Positions 1 to 8,993 of a stretch of 64,000 nt of DNA are shown one piece after another; position 1 is the first letter of the stretch, and each line of letters begins with the position of its first letter. The stretch comes from Aliiruegeria sabulilitoris. GTDB lineage: Bacteria; Pseudomonadota; Alphaproteobacteria; Rhodobacterales; Rhodobacteraceae. Below the pieces are notes generated by a model. That model saw only the letters and a program-made list of their open reading frames with translations, did no database searches and was not told the origin of the DNA. The stretch lies in contig NZ_LOAS01000013.1 in the NCBI RefSeq assembly GCF_001558155.1, forward strand, positions 1-64,000, given 5' to 3'. Made by a program: the position numbers and the translations under genes.

Positions 1-612
1 TTGGGCAGACTCTACATTACGGTGAGGGACTTTCCGGGGGGCAGGTCAAGTGGCTATGACGAGGCCGGGGGCGGCAAGGGCTATCGCCCCGTCGATCACG
101 CCCGCGCGATAGACCGGAGCGGTGCCGGGCTGGCCGACGCACTCCGGGCGAGCTGGCTCCCCAAGGTGACAAATGGCTGGTTCTTCAAGGCGGAAACCTT
201 TTTCTCCGTGGCCCGCTACCTCGATATCGCCGCGCAGGACAGTGGCAATGCGCCCCCGGACTTTCTGTCATGGAGCCATGGCGAGGGCTTCGTGAGGTTC
301 TTCGAGGAACGCATGTCGCGGCAGGGCATCTATTTCATGGACGAACCAGAAAGTGCACTCTCGCCGAAGCGACAGCTGGAGCTGCTGGCCATTCTCGACC
401 GCATTCAGGAGAGGGCGATCTCACAGGTCATCCTCGCCACCCATTCACCGATCCTCATGGCCTTGCCAAACGCCCGCTTGCTCGAAATCACGCGGCACGA
501 AATTGCCGAAACGACACTAGAAGAGACCCAGCACTTCAAACTCTACCGCGCCTTCACCCAATCGCCGGCAGAGTTTGTCGCCGATGCTCTTCGCGAAAAG
601 AAGCCGGAATAG
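1..612 (+). CDS. AAA family ATPase, C-terminal part (cut by window edge)
   Basis: The frame is open from base 1 and stops at 612, so the gene enters from outside the window. In the visible 203 residues I see an SHGEGF signature-like motif near residue 92, a Walker B motif YFMDEPES near 111-118 and an H-loop LATHSPIL near 145-152. These are the hallmarks of ABC/RecF-type stand-alone ATPases (COG3910-like). The Walker A region expected upstream is not visible. The start-like TTG at base 1 should not be taken as the real start. The cellular role is unknown. The gene lies beyond the 3' end of tRNA-Phe, a common place for acquired genes. The general ATPase call is firm; anything more specific would be a guess. 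Confidence 0.75.
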   Translation: MGRLYITVRDFPGGRSSGYDEAGGGKGYRPVDHARAIDRSGAGLADALRASWLPKVTNGWFFKAETFFSVARYLDIAAQDSGNAPPDFLSWSHGEGFVRFFEERMSRQGIYFMDEPESALSPKRQLELLAILDRIQERAISQVILATHSPILMALPNARLLEITRHEIAETTLEETQHFKLYRAFTQSPAEFVADALREKKPE

Positions 613-1008
613 CTCCGCTCTACACTCGAAATGCAGTCTCGTCTTACGGCCGCAGTACATTAGCCGAGAGCTTCGGGATGAAACTCACCCGGCGGTCTCA
701 CAGGCCGACGCCAAGCTTCGAAAAAACCTTATGTCCGCTTTCATGTTTCGTGCCACGAAGAACACACATCCTCAGCGAATGGCGGCTGTCCGCCCTTTTT
801 GCATCGCGAGCGGCCCACGCTGAGCGTGGCACGAGTGACCGAGAAAGGCTGATAACGGTCCTACGCTTCGTTGCACGGGGGTGGCGGCTGAATATGGGTT
901 ATTCCCGTCGAACTTACGCTGCAATTTCATAGCGTCGCACGGGACCAGCGCCCGCATCGTATGACGGCCGCATCGCGTGTCTAAATCATCTGAAGCTGTT
1001 TTTGAAAG
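613..1008. other. Intergenic region without a recognisable gene
   Basis: About 400 bases lie between the ATPase stop and the 3' end of tRNA-Phe. Open frames here are short. The one running on the minus strand into the tRNA reads the tRNA T-arm as protein and is spurious. I see no convincing terminator, promoter or repeat. Confidence 0.5.
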
Positions 1009-1083
1009 TGGTGCCCGGGGGCGGAATCGAACCACCGACACGAGGATTTTCAATCCACTGCTCTACCCCTGAGCTACCCGGGC
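1009..1083 (-). tRNA. tRNA-Phe (GAA)
   Basis: Read on the minus strand, the acceptor GCCCGGG pairs with CCCGGGC, the D-arm is GCTC/GAGC, the anticodon loop TTGAAAA gives GAA, and the T-arm GGTGG/CCGCC carries a TTCGATT loop. CCA is encoded at 1011-1009. The tRNA follows yacG in the same direction with a 76-base gap, so it may be transcribed together with the infA-maf-rng-yacG block, an order usual in Rhodobacteraceae. Confidence 0.97.
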
Positions 1084-1159
1084 ACGGGAACGCCATTGCG
1101 TTGGGTTCGAGCCTTCTAGACGGAGGGTTGGGGTAAGTCCAGAGGGTCCGGGCAAAAAA

Positions 1160-1336
1160 TCAGTGATACTTCGGCTTTGTTTCGGACAGTTCCACAGCGG
1201 CTGTTTCTGCGGGTTCTTCGGTCGGGATTGCGTAGCCACCTTTCAGCCAGCGGCCCAGGTCGATATCGGCACAGCGCTTGGAGCAGAAGGGACGATAACG
1301 TTCCTCGGCTTGCTTGCCGCAGATCGGGCAACTCAT
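1160..1336 (-). CDS. yacG: YacG zinc-binding protein, DNA gyrase inhibitor family
   Basis: This is a 58-residue protein. It has two CxxC-type zinc ligand pairs, CPIC at residues 3-6 and CSKRC at 18-22, followed by the DLGRWL motif typical of YacG. In E. coli, YacG binds one zinc ion and can inhibit gyrase by contacting GyrB. The start ATG (1336-1334) overlaps the stop of the RNase gene in an ATGA junction, which fixes the start and implies translational coupling. It is the last protein gene of the infA operon before tRNA-Phe. Length and motifs match the family; whether it inhibits gyrase here is inferred. Confidence 0.93.
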   Translation of the reverse strand: MSCPICGKQAEERYRPFCSKRCADIDLGRWLKGGYAIPTEEPAETAAVELSETKPKYH

Positions 1337-2379
1337 TGCAAAGCTTTCAGTATAGCGGCGTCGAGCGGCAAGCGTTCGCGTTTGCGTTGCGCTTCGAAAT
1401 TGCCCAGTGGCGTCCAGCCGGCAAGTGCGGTCTCGATCGGATCGCTTCGAAACGCGTTGCGCAGAACCTGCTCCATCTGGCGGCGATCCTTCTTTGACAG
1501 AGGCGCAAAATCGATGGTGATCTGCCCACCCAGGCCGCGCAGGCGCAGGCAGCGGGGCAGGGCGCGGGCGGCCTCGATATTGGCCTTCAACGCTGCAGCT
1601 AGCGAGAAATCCGTCCCCGAGTTCACGTCGACTGCAATGAGCGCTCGCGTTGGCTCGATCAGGATCGATCCGCCACTGGGCAGCGGGATTTGAGGTCCAA
1701 CAGTTGTGGCGAGCGCATCGAGAATGCCCCGGCTGTCGAAGCAGCCTCGAGAGGTCTCTACCTCGTCGGGATCTCCCCATTCCCGCCAGGCCACCGCATG
1801 CGCCCCGGCGCCGTCCAGAAGGCGTTCGGGCGTGCCTTCGGTATTGGCCAGGATCTCTTCGGCCAGAGCCCGCATTTCCGCGATGTCCTCGGCAATTTCA
1901 TCGTCCTCGGCCGACGCCGTTCCGGAACGCAGAATCAAGCCGTAAGCGCTGCCCTCCATCACGTCTTCGGCCAGGAACTTTAGGGCTGCGCGGCGTTCTT
2001 CGTCCTTGATCTGCCGGGAAATATTGTGGCCCGGCGCGTCGGGCGTAACGATGGCGTATCTTGATTTGAAAAGCAGCTTCAGCGTCATCGGTCCGGCCTT
2101 GCCCGGCTCTGCAAAACCGGTGGTCTGCACGAGCACGGCCTGGCCGGTGGCCAGCCCCTTGGCATGGCGCAGGAAGCCGGTTTCGCCGCCGGGGAGGCGC
2201 ACGAAGACGCCGCCCTGTCCCTTTATCGGGCGGTCGACCACGGCGCGGAAAATCGTGCCGAGAGGGTTCGGGCCACCCTCGGGGGGATCTACCAGGAAAT
2301 CTTCCAACCGGCCGTCGACCATCAATGCCGCGGCGGGCCGTCCGGCGATATGGTCGAGGAAAACGCTTGTTCCCTTCAT
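1333..2379 (-). CDS. rng: Ribonuclease E/G family endoribonuclease, short form
   Basis: The protein has 348 residues. The N-terminal part looks like the S1-type RNA-binding fold of RNase E/G ([18 protein letters not shown]). The C-terminal part carries the DNase I-like catalytic core, with the two metal-binding acidic motifs IAVDVNSG and [14 protein letters not shown]. The zinc-link cysteines and the small domain of full-length RNase G (about 490 residues) are missing, as in the compact form seen in Rhodobacteraceae. It would cut single-stranded RNA during rRNA or mRNA processing. It has a four-base ATGA overlap with maf upstream and with yacG downstream. Confidence 0.9.
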   Translation of the reverse strand: MKGTSVFLDHIAGRPAAALMVDGRLEDFLVDPPEGGPNPLGTIFRAVVDRPIKGQGGVFVRLPGGETGFLRHAKGLATGQAVLVQTTGFAEPGKAGPMTLKLLFKSRYAIVTPDAPGHNISRQIKDEERRAALKFLAEDVMEGSAYGLILRSGTASAEDDEIAEDIAEMRALAEEILANTEGTPERLLDGAGAHAVAWREWGDPDEVETSRGCFDSRGILDALATTVGPQIPLPSGGSILIEPTRALIAVDVNSGTDFSLAAALKANIEAARALPRCLRLRGLGGQITIDFAPLSKKDRRQMEQVLRNAFRSDPIETALAGWTPLGNFEAQRKRERLPLDAAILKALQ

Positions 2380-2954
2380 GAGCGGCTCCGATAGAGCGGG
2401 TAGCCGGCTGCCATCAGCAGGCCGGCGGTTTCAGAAAGCGGCAGGCCGACGATCGCGGTATAGGAACCGCTGATCCACGGAATGAAGGCACCCGCGGGCC
2501 CTTGGATGGAATAGCCGCCCGCCTTGCCCCGCCAGTCGTCGGAGGCGAGATAGGCGTTCACTTCCAGATCGCTCAGCATCTTCATCTTGACCGCGCTCAC
2601 GCTGTCGCGCTCCCAGAGCTTGTCGCCCAGGCGCACCGCAACAGCGGTGATCACCCGGTGGCGACGTCCGGACAGCGCATGCAGGAATTCGGCGGCTTCG
2701 CCCGCGTCGCGCGGCTTGCCAAGAATGCGGCGGCCGAGCGCAACGGTCGTGTCGGCAGACAGCACGATCTCGTCGGCCTCCGCCGGCACTGCCAGCGCCT
2801 TCTCACGTGCCATGCGCTGGCAATAGGGCCGTGCAAGCTCGCCCTTGAGCGGATCCTCGTCAATGTCGGGGGGACGGGTGTCGTCGGCCACAACGCCGAT
2901 CTGGGCCAGCAGCTCGCGACGACGCGGGCTGCCAGAGCCTAGCACGAGGCGCAT
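2376..2954 (-). CDS. maf: Maf-like nucleoside triphosphate pyrophosphatase
   Basis: The 192-residue protein opens with the Maf signature [12 protein letters not shown] (residues 4-15). It also has SADTTV near residue 66 and the C-terminal [20 protein letters not shown] region. Maf proteins hydrolyse non-canonical or pyrimidine NTPs to the monophosphate and are thought to keep modified nucleotides out of nucleic acids. The gene lies just downstream of infA (10-base gap) and overlaps the RNase E/G gene by four bases. The length is normal for the family. Confidence 0.94.
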   Translation of the reverse strand: MRLVLGSGSPRRRELLAQIGVVADDTRPPDIDEDPLKGELARPYCQRMAREKALAVPAEADEIVLSADTTVALGRRILGKPRDAGEAAEFLHALSGRRHRVITAVAVRLGDKLWERDSVSAVKMKMLSDLEVNAYLASDDWRGKAGGYSIQGPAGAFIPWISGSYTAIVGLPLSETAGLLMAAGYPLYRSRS

Positions 2955-2964
2955 ACGCTGCGCC

Positions 2965-3183
2965 TTACTTGAAGCGGTAGTTGATACGACCCTTGGTGAG
3001 GTCGTAGGGGGTCATTTCAACCTGGACCCGGTCGCCAGCCAGAACACGGATGCGGTTCTTGCGCATCTTGCCTGCCGTGTGAGCGATGATTTCATGGCCG
3101 TTTTCCAGCTCGACCCTGAATGTCGCATTCGGCAGGAGTTCCTTCACGACACCGGGAAATTCGAGCAGTTCTTCCTTGGCCAT
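2965..3183 (-). CDS. infA: Translation initiation factor IF-1
   Basis: This 72-residue OB-fold protein starts [13 protein letters not shown] and ends GRINYRFK. The central [20 protein letters not shown] stretch is the RNA-binding surface of IF-1, which binds the 30S A site during initiation. The open frame extends ten codons upstream, but the ATG at 3183 gives the universal IF-1 N-terminus and is preceded by AGGAG on the minus strand. It is the first gene of the infA-maf-rng-yacG set. Confidence 0.97.
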   Translation of the reverse strand: MAKEELLEFPGVVKELLPNATFRVELENGHEIIAHTAGKMRKNRIRVLAGDRVQVEMTPYDLTKGRINYRFK

Positions 3184-3529
3184 GGTCACTCCTAAAGTGG
3201 TTTCGTTCAGCACCCTTATTCAGGGTGGCCGTTACATGCGCCCTAAAGGGGGGCAAATCAAGGGCGTTTGTGGAAAAGCTGCGCTCTTCGGCCCTTCTGA
3301 CACAAGCTTCGGGGATGTTTCGACAGTTCGGCGCCGCCGGTTGGGCATGACCCCACGAATCCTGCACGAAACATCGTGCTCAATCCCCTGCCAACGAATC
3401 GCTGCCTTGTTCCGTTTGCCCTCGCCAACCGGGGCAATAGGGCCCCTTCGCCCCTCCCGCAGCCTTTTGCGACGGGGAGGGGATTGAGCCCCGAAGAGCT
3501 GCACAGTTGCAGTTTATCTCTCGCGGGCG
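3184..3529. other. Intergenic region upstream of infA
   Basis: About 345 bases separate infA from the SHOCT-domain gene. The region must contain the infA promoter on the minus strand, but I cannot name a convincing -35/-10 pair. Near its right end is the hairpin listed at 3451-3482. No coding frame is supported. Confidence 0.5.
3451..3482 (-). terminator. Hairpin after the SHOCT-domain gene, possible terminator
   Basis: CCCCTCCC (3451-3458) pairs with GGGAGGGG (3475-3482) around a loop containing TTTT. It follows the minus-strand stop at 3530 by about 48 bases. There is no U-run, so termination is uncertain. Confidence 0.45.
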
Positions 3530-4375
3530 CTACAGGCGCGACAGCAGCTCCGCCTTTTTCTGATCGAATTCGGCATCGGTCAGGATTCCCCTGTCGCGGA
3601 GTTGCCCCAGCTTTTCCAGGCTGTCGAAGATCGCATTGCTATCGATCGTCGGTGCGTTCGCGACTGGCTGGGCCGGCTCCTGGGAGCTGGCGGGGAGATC
3701 CGCTTGCATCGGTGCAGGTTCCGGCTCCTGCGCATTGCCAAACTGCACGATTGGCAGGTCGGCCACCCGCACCAGGCCAAACTGGCTCGTGAATGTCAGC
3801 GACTGGTCGCCGCTCTGTTGCTGACCAAAGCCACCGATCTGGTGCGGACCGGTGTCATAAACGGTTGCCTGCCCGTTCTGCTGGATCGCCAGCCGGGATA
3901 TCATCGGGAAATAGGCGTAGCGAAGGTCATTCTGCGCACCCGTCGAGCCGGGCTGGCCCAGTTCCTGCGGCCACCAGTTGCTCGAGCCCGAACCGGGTAT
4001 GAACAGGCTCGATTGACCCATCCCGCCGGAGCTCTGCATCTGCATGCCGCCGCCGCCCTGGGATTGGCCCTGAAAGGACATCGGCTGGGGCGCGGGGGGC
4101 TTGAACAGGGCCGTTCCCATCAGCGCGTTTGATAGCTCCGAGCACAGCCCGTCCACGCGGGCCTTCAGGCCGTTGTTGAACATGTCCCCGATCATCGTCA
4201 TTCCGCCCATGGACCACTGGCCCATGCCGCCCAGCTCGAAATGGTTGAACTGGGCCTGGCTGCCGCCGCCCTGATCCAGCGCGATCAGCACATGGGTGAC
4301 GGCGTCCGGGCTGAAGCCATGACGGGCGGATACATCGTTTACGACGGCTTGCCCCTCGGGGCTGAGATGCGACAT
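3530..4375 (-). CDS. SHOCT domain-containing protein of unknown function
   Basis: The protein has 281 residues. The C-terminal 30 residues (LEKLGQLRDRGILTDAEFDQ then KKAELL) form a clear SHOCT domain, a short oligomerisation module. The rest has a Gly/Met/Gln-rich middle (GGGGMQMQSSGGMGQSS) and a proline/alanine-rich linker. The N-terminal 90 residues (HLSPEGQAVVNDVSARHGF...) look globular, and I do not recognise them. There is no signal peptide or membrane segment. A good AGGAG lies eight bases before the ATG. The gene sits between infA and the low-Mr phosphatase gene, inside a block that is normally contiguous in relatives, so it may be an insertion. Confidence 0.8.
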   Translation of the reverse strand: MSHLSPEGQAVVNDVSARHGFSPDAVTHVLIALDQGGGSQAQFNHFELGGMGQWSMGGMTMIGDMFNNGLKARVDGLCSELSNALMGTALFKPPAPQPMSFQGQSQGGGGMQMQSSGGMGQSSLFIPGSGSSNWWPQELGQPGSTGAQNDLRYAYFPMISRLAIQQNGQATVYDTGPHQIGGFGQQQSGDQSLTFTSQFGLVRVADLPIVQFGNAQEPEPAPMQADLPASSQEPAQPVANAPTIDSNAIFDSLEKLGQLRDRGILTDAEFDQKKAELLSRL

Positions 4376-4537
4376 TGGAAAGCTCCTGGTGTGCCAGAAA
4401 AACTGGTCAAACGAATTCGATTCTTCATGAGATCACTCGGCACCTAACACAGCCCCGTGTCGCCCCACAGGGAAATCTTTTCACCGGGATGGCGCGAGCG
4501 ATGACGCGTCTGTGGATCGTCGAGCGGTGCCTGAAGC

Positions 4538-5002
4538 TCAGCGGTGATCCTGCGAGACCGGCGGACCAAAACGGTTCACCAGCCGGTCGACGATCTGATC
4601 GCGCGCCTGCCGGTAGCGGTCGAGCTTCTGCTCACGCGTCTCGCCGAGGCCGGTCGGGTCCATGATCGGCCAGTATTCGACGTCCAGATGGTAGTAACGT
4701 GTCAGTTCCAGCGCCTTGCGCTGGCTGGCCGGCGAGAGCGAGACGATCAGGTCGAAACCGCCGAGGTCATCGCCCCAATCCTGCATTTCGTCGAAGGACC
4801 GCGCGCGGTGGCGGCCCAACTCCACGCCTATCTCGTCGCAGACCGCGATGCAGAAGCCGTCGATTTCCAGATCGTTCTTCACGCCAGCGGACTGGATATA
4901 AAAGGAATGACCGTAGTAGAGCTTGGCAATCCCTTCCGCCATCGGGGAACGCACCGCGTTGTGATCGCAGGTGAAAAGAACCGATGCCGGAAGATTGCCC
5001 AT
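4538..5002 (-). CDS. Low-molecular-weight protein tyrosine phosphatase / ArsC-like protein
   Basis: The protein has 154 residues. The CX5R(S) phosphate-binding loop is present as CDHNAVRS (residues 13-20) close to the N-terminus, as in low-Mr tyrosine phosphatases and thioredoxin-coupled arsenate reductases. A candidate general acid Asp lies in the PIMDPTG segment near residue 115. The second and third redox cysteines of ArsC are not clearly placed, so phosphatase activity is the better guess. It is three bases downstream of the UPF0262 gene, in the conserved murA-hisD-UPF0262 block. The substrate is unknown. Confidence 0.85.
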   Translation of the reverse strand: MGNLPASVLFTCDHNAVRSPMAEGIAKLYYGHSFYIQSAGVKNDLEIDGFCIAVCDEIGVELGRHRARSFDEMQDWGDDLGGFDLIVSLSPASQRKALELTRYYHLDVEYWPIMDPTGLGETREQKLDRYRQARDQIVDRLVNRFGPPVSQDHR

Positions 5003-5005
5003 GTC

Positions 5006-5494
5006 TCAGCCCCCGAAATGCAGCACGCAAATGAGGGTGAAGAGGCGCCGCGCGGTGTCGATATCGATATCCGCCTTGCCTTCGAGCCGCTCCTGCAGCA
5101 CGCGGGCGCCTTCGTTGTGGATGCCGCGCCGGGCCATGTCGATCGCCTCGATCTGGCTCGGCGGCATTGTCTTCACGGCCGAAAAATAGCTCTCGCAGAT
5201 CTGGAAGTAGTCCTTCACCACCTGCCGGAAAGGGCCGAGCGAGAGATGGAATTCTCCCACCTCTTTCTTTGTCTCCGTCGTGATCTCAAAGACCAGCCGG
5301 CGGTTGCGGATCGCCAGCGTCAGTCGATAGGGGCCATCGGGAACCGGCTCGTCGTCATGCCGGGCGGGCAGGGCGAAGCTGTTATCCTCCAGAAGGTCGA
5401 AAATCGCGACCTTTCGCTCCTGCTCGATCTCGGGCGTCGGCGGGGCGAGGTTTCTGTCGTCGATCTCGATCTGGCAGATGCGATTGGGGTTCAT
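5006..5494 (-). CDS. UPF0262 family protein
   Basis: This 162-residue protein begins MNPNRICQIEIDDRNL and matches the UPF0262 family, which is restricted to Alphaproteobacteria and usually lies just after hisD. No catalytic motif is apparent. A conserved core VGEFHLSLGPFRQVVKDYF lies around residues 79-97. The ATG (5494-5492) shares one base with the hisD stop codon, so translation is probably coupled. A longer upstream frame exists but is only the hisD antisense phase. Its function is unknown; conservation of the position is the main evidence that it is real. Confidence 0.9.
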   Translation of the reverse strand: MNPNRICQIEIDDRNLAPPTPEIEQERKVAIFDLLEDNSFALPARHDDEPVPDGPYRLTLAIRNRRLVFEITTETKKEVGEFHLSLGPFRQVVKDYFQICESYFSAVKTMPPSQIEAIDMARRGIHNEGARVLQERLEGKADIDIDTARRLFTLICVLHFGG

Positions 5495-6801
5495 CAACCG
5501 TCCTCGTTGAGCCGGTCGAGCCGCGCGCGCACGGACAGCCCATGCGCTTCGAGGCTCTCGGAAATGGCAAGGGTTTCGGCGGCGGGGCCTATGGCGGCAA
5601 GGGCGCCGGGGCTCATCCGGGCAAGCGTCGTACGTTTCATGAAATCGAGCACGGAGAGGCCGGAGGAGAAACGCGCCGAGCGAGCCGTGGGCAGGACGTG
5701 GTTCGGGCCGCCGACATAGTCGCCGATGGCCTCGGGCGTCCAGGCACCGAGGAAGATAGCGCCGGCATGCTTGATATTCGCGGAGAGCGCCTCGGGATCG
5801 GCCACGCAAAGCTCCAGGTGTTCCGGCGCCACCCGGTCCGACAGCGCGGCGGCCTCGTCGAGATCCTTCACGGTGATGACGGCGCCGTAGTCGCGCCAGG
5901 ACGGACCGGCAATGGCCCGCCGCTCCAGCGTTTCCAGCCGCTTCTCTACCGCTTCGGCCACGGCACGGCCAAAGGTTTCGTCCGGGGTGATTAGGATCGA
6001 CTGCGCGCTCTCGTCATGCTCGGCCTGACTCAGCAGGTCCACCGCGATCCAGTCGGGATCGTTCTGGGCATCGGCGATGACGAGGATTTCCGACGGACCC
6101 GCGATCATGTCGATGCCGACCTTTCCGAAGACACGTCGCTTCGCGGCGGCGACAAAGGCATTGCCCGGCCCGGTGATCTTGTCCACCGGGGCGACGGTTT
6201 CGGTGCCATAGGCCAGCGCGGCAATGGCTTGCGCGCCGCCGATGCGATATACGGTGTCGACGCCCGCGATCCGGGCCGCGAGCAGTACCAGCGGCTTCAC
6301 GATGCCGTCCGGCGTGGGCACGGCAATGACCAGCCGCTCGACGCCGGCGACCTTGGCCGGGATCGCGTTCATCAGCACCGAGGAAGGGTAGGAGGCCAGC
6401 CCGCCTGGCACGTAGAGCCCCGCGGCCGAAACCGGCGTCCAGCGCCAGCCGAGCGTGGCGCCCGTTGCGTCTTGCCAGCTGGCATCCTCGGGAAGCTGCC
6501 TTTCGTGATAGGCGCGGATGCGCGCGGCGGCGAGTTCCAGTGCCACGCGTTCGGCGTCAGGCACCTGGGCGCAATACTCCTCGATCTCGTCGGCCGAGAA
6601 GGCCAGCGTCTGTGGCGTCAGAGGCAGGCGGTCGAAGCGTTCGGTCAACTCGATCACCGCCGCGTTGCCCCGCTTGCGGACATCGGCAATGATTGCGGCC
6701 ACGGTCTCGTCCACGTCCGGCGCGTCTTCGCGCTTGGTGGTCAGGAATTCGGCGAAGCGCGCTTCGAAATCCGGATCGGCGCTGTTGAGAAACTGGGGCA
6801 T
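5494..6801 (-). CDS. hisD: Histidinol dehydrogenase
   Basis: The 435-residue enzyme carries out the last two NAD-dependent oxidations of histidine biosynthesis (L-histidinol to L-histidine). Visible family motifs include GLYVPGG, the GNAFVAAAKR nucleotide-binding segment, the zinc/base region DLLSQAEHDESAQ, and ERVAPEHLEL-like sequence (DRVAPEHLELCV). The length is normal for HisD. A strong AAGGAG precedes the ATG. It is not beside other his genes but in the alphaproteobacterial murA-DUF2948-hisD-UPF0262 arrangement. Confidence 0.97.
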   Translation of the reverse strand: MPQFLNSADPDFEARFAEFLTTKREDAPDVDETVAAIIADVRKRGNAAVIELTERFDRLPLTPQTLAFSADEIEEYCAQVPDAERVALELAAARIRAYHERQLPEDASWQDATGATLGWRWTPVSAAGLYVPGGLASYPSSVLMNAIPAKVAGVERLVIAVPTPDGIVKPLVLLAARIAGVDTVYRIGGAQAIAALAYGTETVAPVDKITGPGNAFVAAAKRRVFGKVGIDMIAGPSEILVIADAQNDPDWIAVDLLSQAEHDESAQSILITPDETFGRAVAEAVEKRLETLERRAIAGPSWRDYGAVITVKDLDEAAALSDRVAPEHLELCVADPEALSANIKHAGAIFLGAWTPEAIGDYVGGPNHVLPTARSARFSSGLSVLDFMKRTTLARMSPGALAAIGPAAETLAISESLEAHGLSVRARLDRLNEDG

Positions 6802-6870
6802 GGGATCTCCTTGTCGGAGCTTCTGATACCGTTCCGACGTAACTGTCTCAAGCGTGGGTGTGCGCGGCGC

Positions 6871-7347
6871 TCAGTCGCCGTGATCGGGCACATGCCCGGA
6901 TGGAGCGATATAGGGCCTTGAGACGTCGCGCAGCGAAACATTGAGGCACTCCACGTCGAGCGCGATCGCCCCGTCACCGGCCAGCGTCAGCTCGAGCCGC
7001 CCTGTGCCGTCCGGGCCTGCATAGAATTCGAGCGACAGCAGCGACAGGACAGTCTCTGTATCGGCCCGGTCGATGCCCTGGCTGGACACCTTGAGCACAT
7101 CATCGACGATCAGCAGGCTTTGCACGCGCTCGTAGGGGCGCCCACGCTTCTCCGCGGCCTCGCGGTCCTCCCAGCGAAAACGGTTCAGCAGGAGCGCAAA
7201 GCGCCGTTGTTTGCTTTCCCAACGCATCTCGGTGATCGGGAAGATCGCATCCTGCGCCATGGCCGACAGGATTTTCAGATCCTCCGCATCCACCGCCGAA
7301 ACATTGACCGGGCGTTCCGCACCCTCCTCGAATGTTGCGTCCGTCAT
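6871..7347 (-). CDS. DUF2948 family protein
   Basis: This 158-residue protein belongs to the alphaproteobacterial DUF2948 family, recognised by AEDLKILSAMAQDAIFP and MRWESKQRRFALLLNRFRWE. No catalytic residues are known. The ATG at 7347 shares one base with the murA stop codon (TGATG), so it is preferred over the GTG one codon upstream. The consistent location between murA and hisD suggests a housekeeping role. The C-terminus SGHVPDHGD is an ordinary tail. Confidence 0.9.
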   Translation of the reverse strand: MTDATFEEGAERPVNVSAVDAEDLKILSAMAQDAIFPITEMRWESKQRRFALLLNRFRWEDREAAEKRGRPYERVQSLLIVDDVLKVSSQGIDRADTETVLSLLSLEFYAGPDGTGRLELTLAGDGAIALDVECLNVSLRDVSRPYIAPSGHVPDHGD

Positions 7348-8612
7348 CACTCACTCACCCGTTCGATCCGCGCCCCGACGGCGCCCAGTTTTTCCTCGAC
7401 CCGCTCGTAGCCACGGTCAAGGTGATAGACACGATTGACCACGGTTTCGCCTTCGGCGGCAAGGGCCGCGAGGATCAGTGAGACGGAGGCGCGAAGATCC
7501 GTCGCCATGACGGGCGCGCCGCGCAGCTTCTCCACCCCGGTTACGGTGGCAATGCCGCCCTGCACGTCGATATGCGCCCCCATTCGAATCAATTCCGGCG
7601 CGTGCATGAAACGGTTCTCGAAGATGCGCTCTTCCAAGACACTAACCCCGTTTGCGGTGCACATGACTGCCATCATCTGTGCCTGCAGGTCGGTCGGAAA
7701 GCCGGGAAAGACCTCGGTGACGACATTCACCGCATCCACCCGTCCATTGCGGCGCTTCGCAATAAGGCCAGTCCCGGTTTCACTCAGCTCGATCCCGCAG
7801 GCGTCGAGCTTCTCGCAGAAGGCGCCGAGCAGGTCCATGCGGCCACCGACCAACTCGACCTCGCCGCCGGCAATCGCGGGCGCCAGCATGTAGGTGCCGG
7901 TTTCAATCCGGTCGGCCACGACGGGGTGAGTCGCTCCATGCAGGCGGTCGACACCCTCGATGGTGATCGTCGCCGTGCCTTCGCCCTCGATCTGGGCACC
8001 CATCTTGCGCAGGCATTCGACGAGATCGACGATCTCCGGCTCCCGCGCCGCGTTGCGCAGGATCGTCGTGCCCTTGGCCAGCGTCGCGGCCATCACGGTA
8101 TTTTCGGTCGCGCCAACGGACGCAAAACGCAGCGTGATATCAGCGCCCTTCAGCCCGCCCTTGGCCTCGGCATGCAGGTAGCCGTCGCGCAGGTCGATCT
8201 GGGCGCCCATCGCTTCGAGGGCGGAGATATGCAGGTCCATCGGCCGGGCGCCGATGGCGCAGCCACCGGGCAGCGAGACCACCGCGTGACCGTGCCGCGC
8301 CAGCAGGGGCCCGAGCACCAGGTTGGAGGCGCGCATCTTGCGCACGATATCATAGTCGGCAACGTGATTGTCCGCTGCGTGGCTCGACATGGCAAGGACC
8401 TTGCCGTCCTGCATGGTCGAGATCTCCGCGCCGAGCGACTCCAGCAGCACCGACATTGTGCGGATATCCGACAGCCGCGGCGCATTGGTCAGAGTCAGCG
8501 GCTCCTCGCTCAGAAGCGTGGCGGGCATCAGGGCAAGACAGGCATTCTTGGCCCCCGAAATCTCGATACGCCCGGCCAACGGGCCGCCTCCCTTGACGAC
8601 AATCCTATCCAT
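7347..8612 (-). CDS. murA: UDP-N-acetylglucosamine 1-carboxyvinyltransferase
   Basis: The 421-residue MurA transfers enolpyruvate from PEP to UDP-GlcNAc, the first committed step of peptidoglycan synthesis, in the cytoplasm. The N-terminal ISGAKNACL motif contains the conserved Lys-Asn pair. The catalytic cysteine is in [15 protein letters not shown], so the protein is expected to be fosfomycin-sensitive. Further motifs are ATENTVMAA and the C-terminal [14 protein letters not shown]. It overlaps the small upstream gene by eight bases and the DUF2948 gene by one base. Confidence 0.98.
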   Translation of the reverse strand: MDRIVVKGGGPLAGRIEISGAKNACLALMPATLLSEEPLTLTNAPRLSDIRTMSVLLESLGAEISTMQDGKVLAMSSHAADNHVADYDIVRKMRASNLVLGPLLARHGHAVVSLPGGCAIGARPMDLHISALEAMGAQIDLRDGYLHAEAKGGLKGADITLRFASVGATENTVMAATLAKGTTILRNAAREPEIVDLVECLRKMGAQIEGEGTATITIEGVDRLHGATHPVVADRIETGTYMLAPAIAGGEVELVGGRMDLLGAFCEKLDACGIELSETGTGLIAKRRNGRVDAVNVVTEVFPGFPTDLQAQMMAVMCTANGVSVLEERIFENRFMHAPELIRMGAHIDVQGGIATVTGVEKLRGAPVMATDLRASVSLILAALAAEGETVVNRVYHLDRGYERVEEKLGAVGARIERVSE

Positions 8613-8787
8613 CCTGCTCTGCCCCTTTGTCCGGCTGTCCGCCGGCCTCTTCTATGTTGCTTTCACTGTCCGCTCCCTTGGACCGCGCGCGCGCCTGCGC
8701 CTTGCGGCGTTGAAGGTTGGCCTTCAATGCCTGCTTGAGCCGCGCATCCCTGCCGCTTTCTCCGGAAGCCTTGTCTTTCTCATTCAT
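8605..8787 (-). CDS. Small basic conserved protein upstream of murA
   Basis: This 60-residue highly charged protein contains the run [20 protein letters not shown] (residues 16-35). Short proteins of this pattern directly upstream of murA are familiar from Rhodobacteraceae. There is no signal peptide or membrane segment and no known function. The eight-base overlap with murA points to a shared transcript. Low sequence complexity means the call rests on position and pattern. Confidence 0.7.
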   Translation of the reverse strand: MNEKDKASGESGRDARLKQALKANLQRRKAQARARSKGADSESNIEEAGGQPDKGAEQDG

Positions 8788-8918
8788 GCGCCGCGATTAC
8801 GCGACCGGGAAGATCAGGTCCAGCCTGCGTCGACGGCTTCCCGGGGATTTCCGCGACATGGTGCAAAAATCCGCTTGCACTCCCCTGCTCAGAATGTATA
8901 TCCCGCCCTCACCCCGGC

Positions 8919-8993
<75 letters not shown>

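Noticed and set aside
1160-1780. A 206-codon frame that would fuse extra sequence to YacG
   Set aside because: The upstream part overlaps the RNase E/G gene out of phase; YacG begins at the ATGA overlap with its normal N-terminus.
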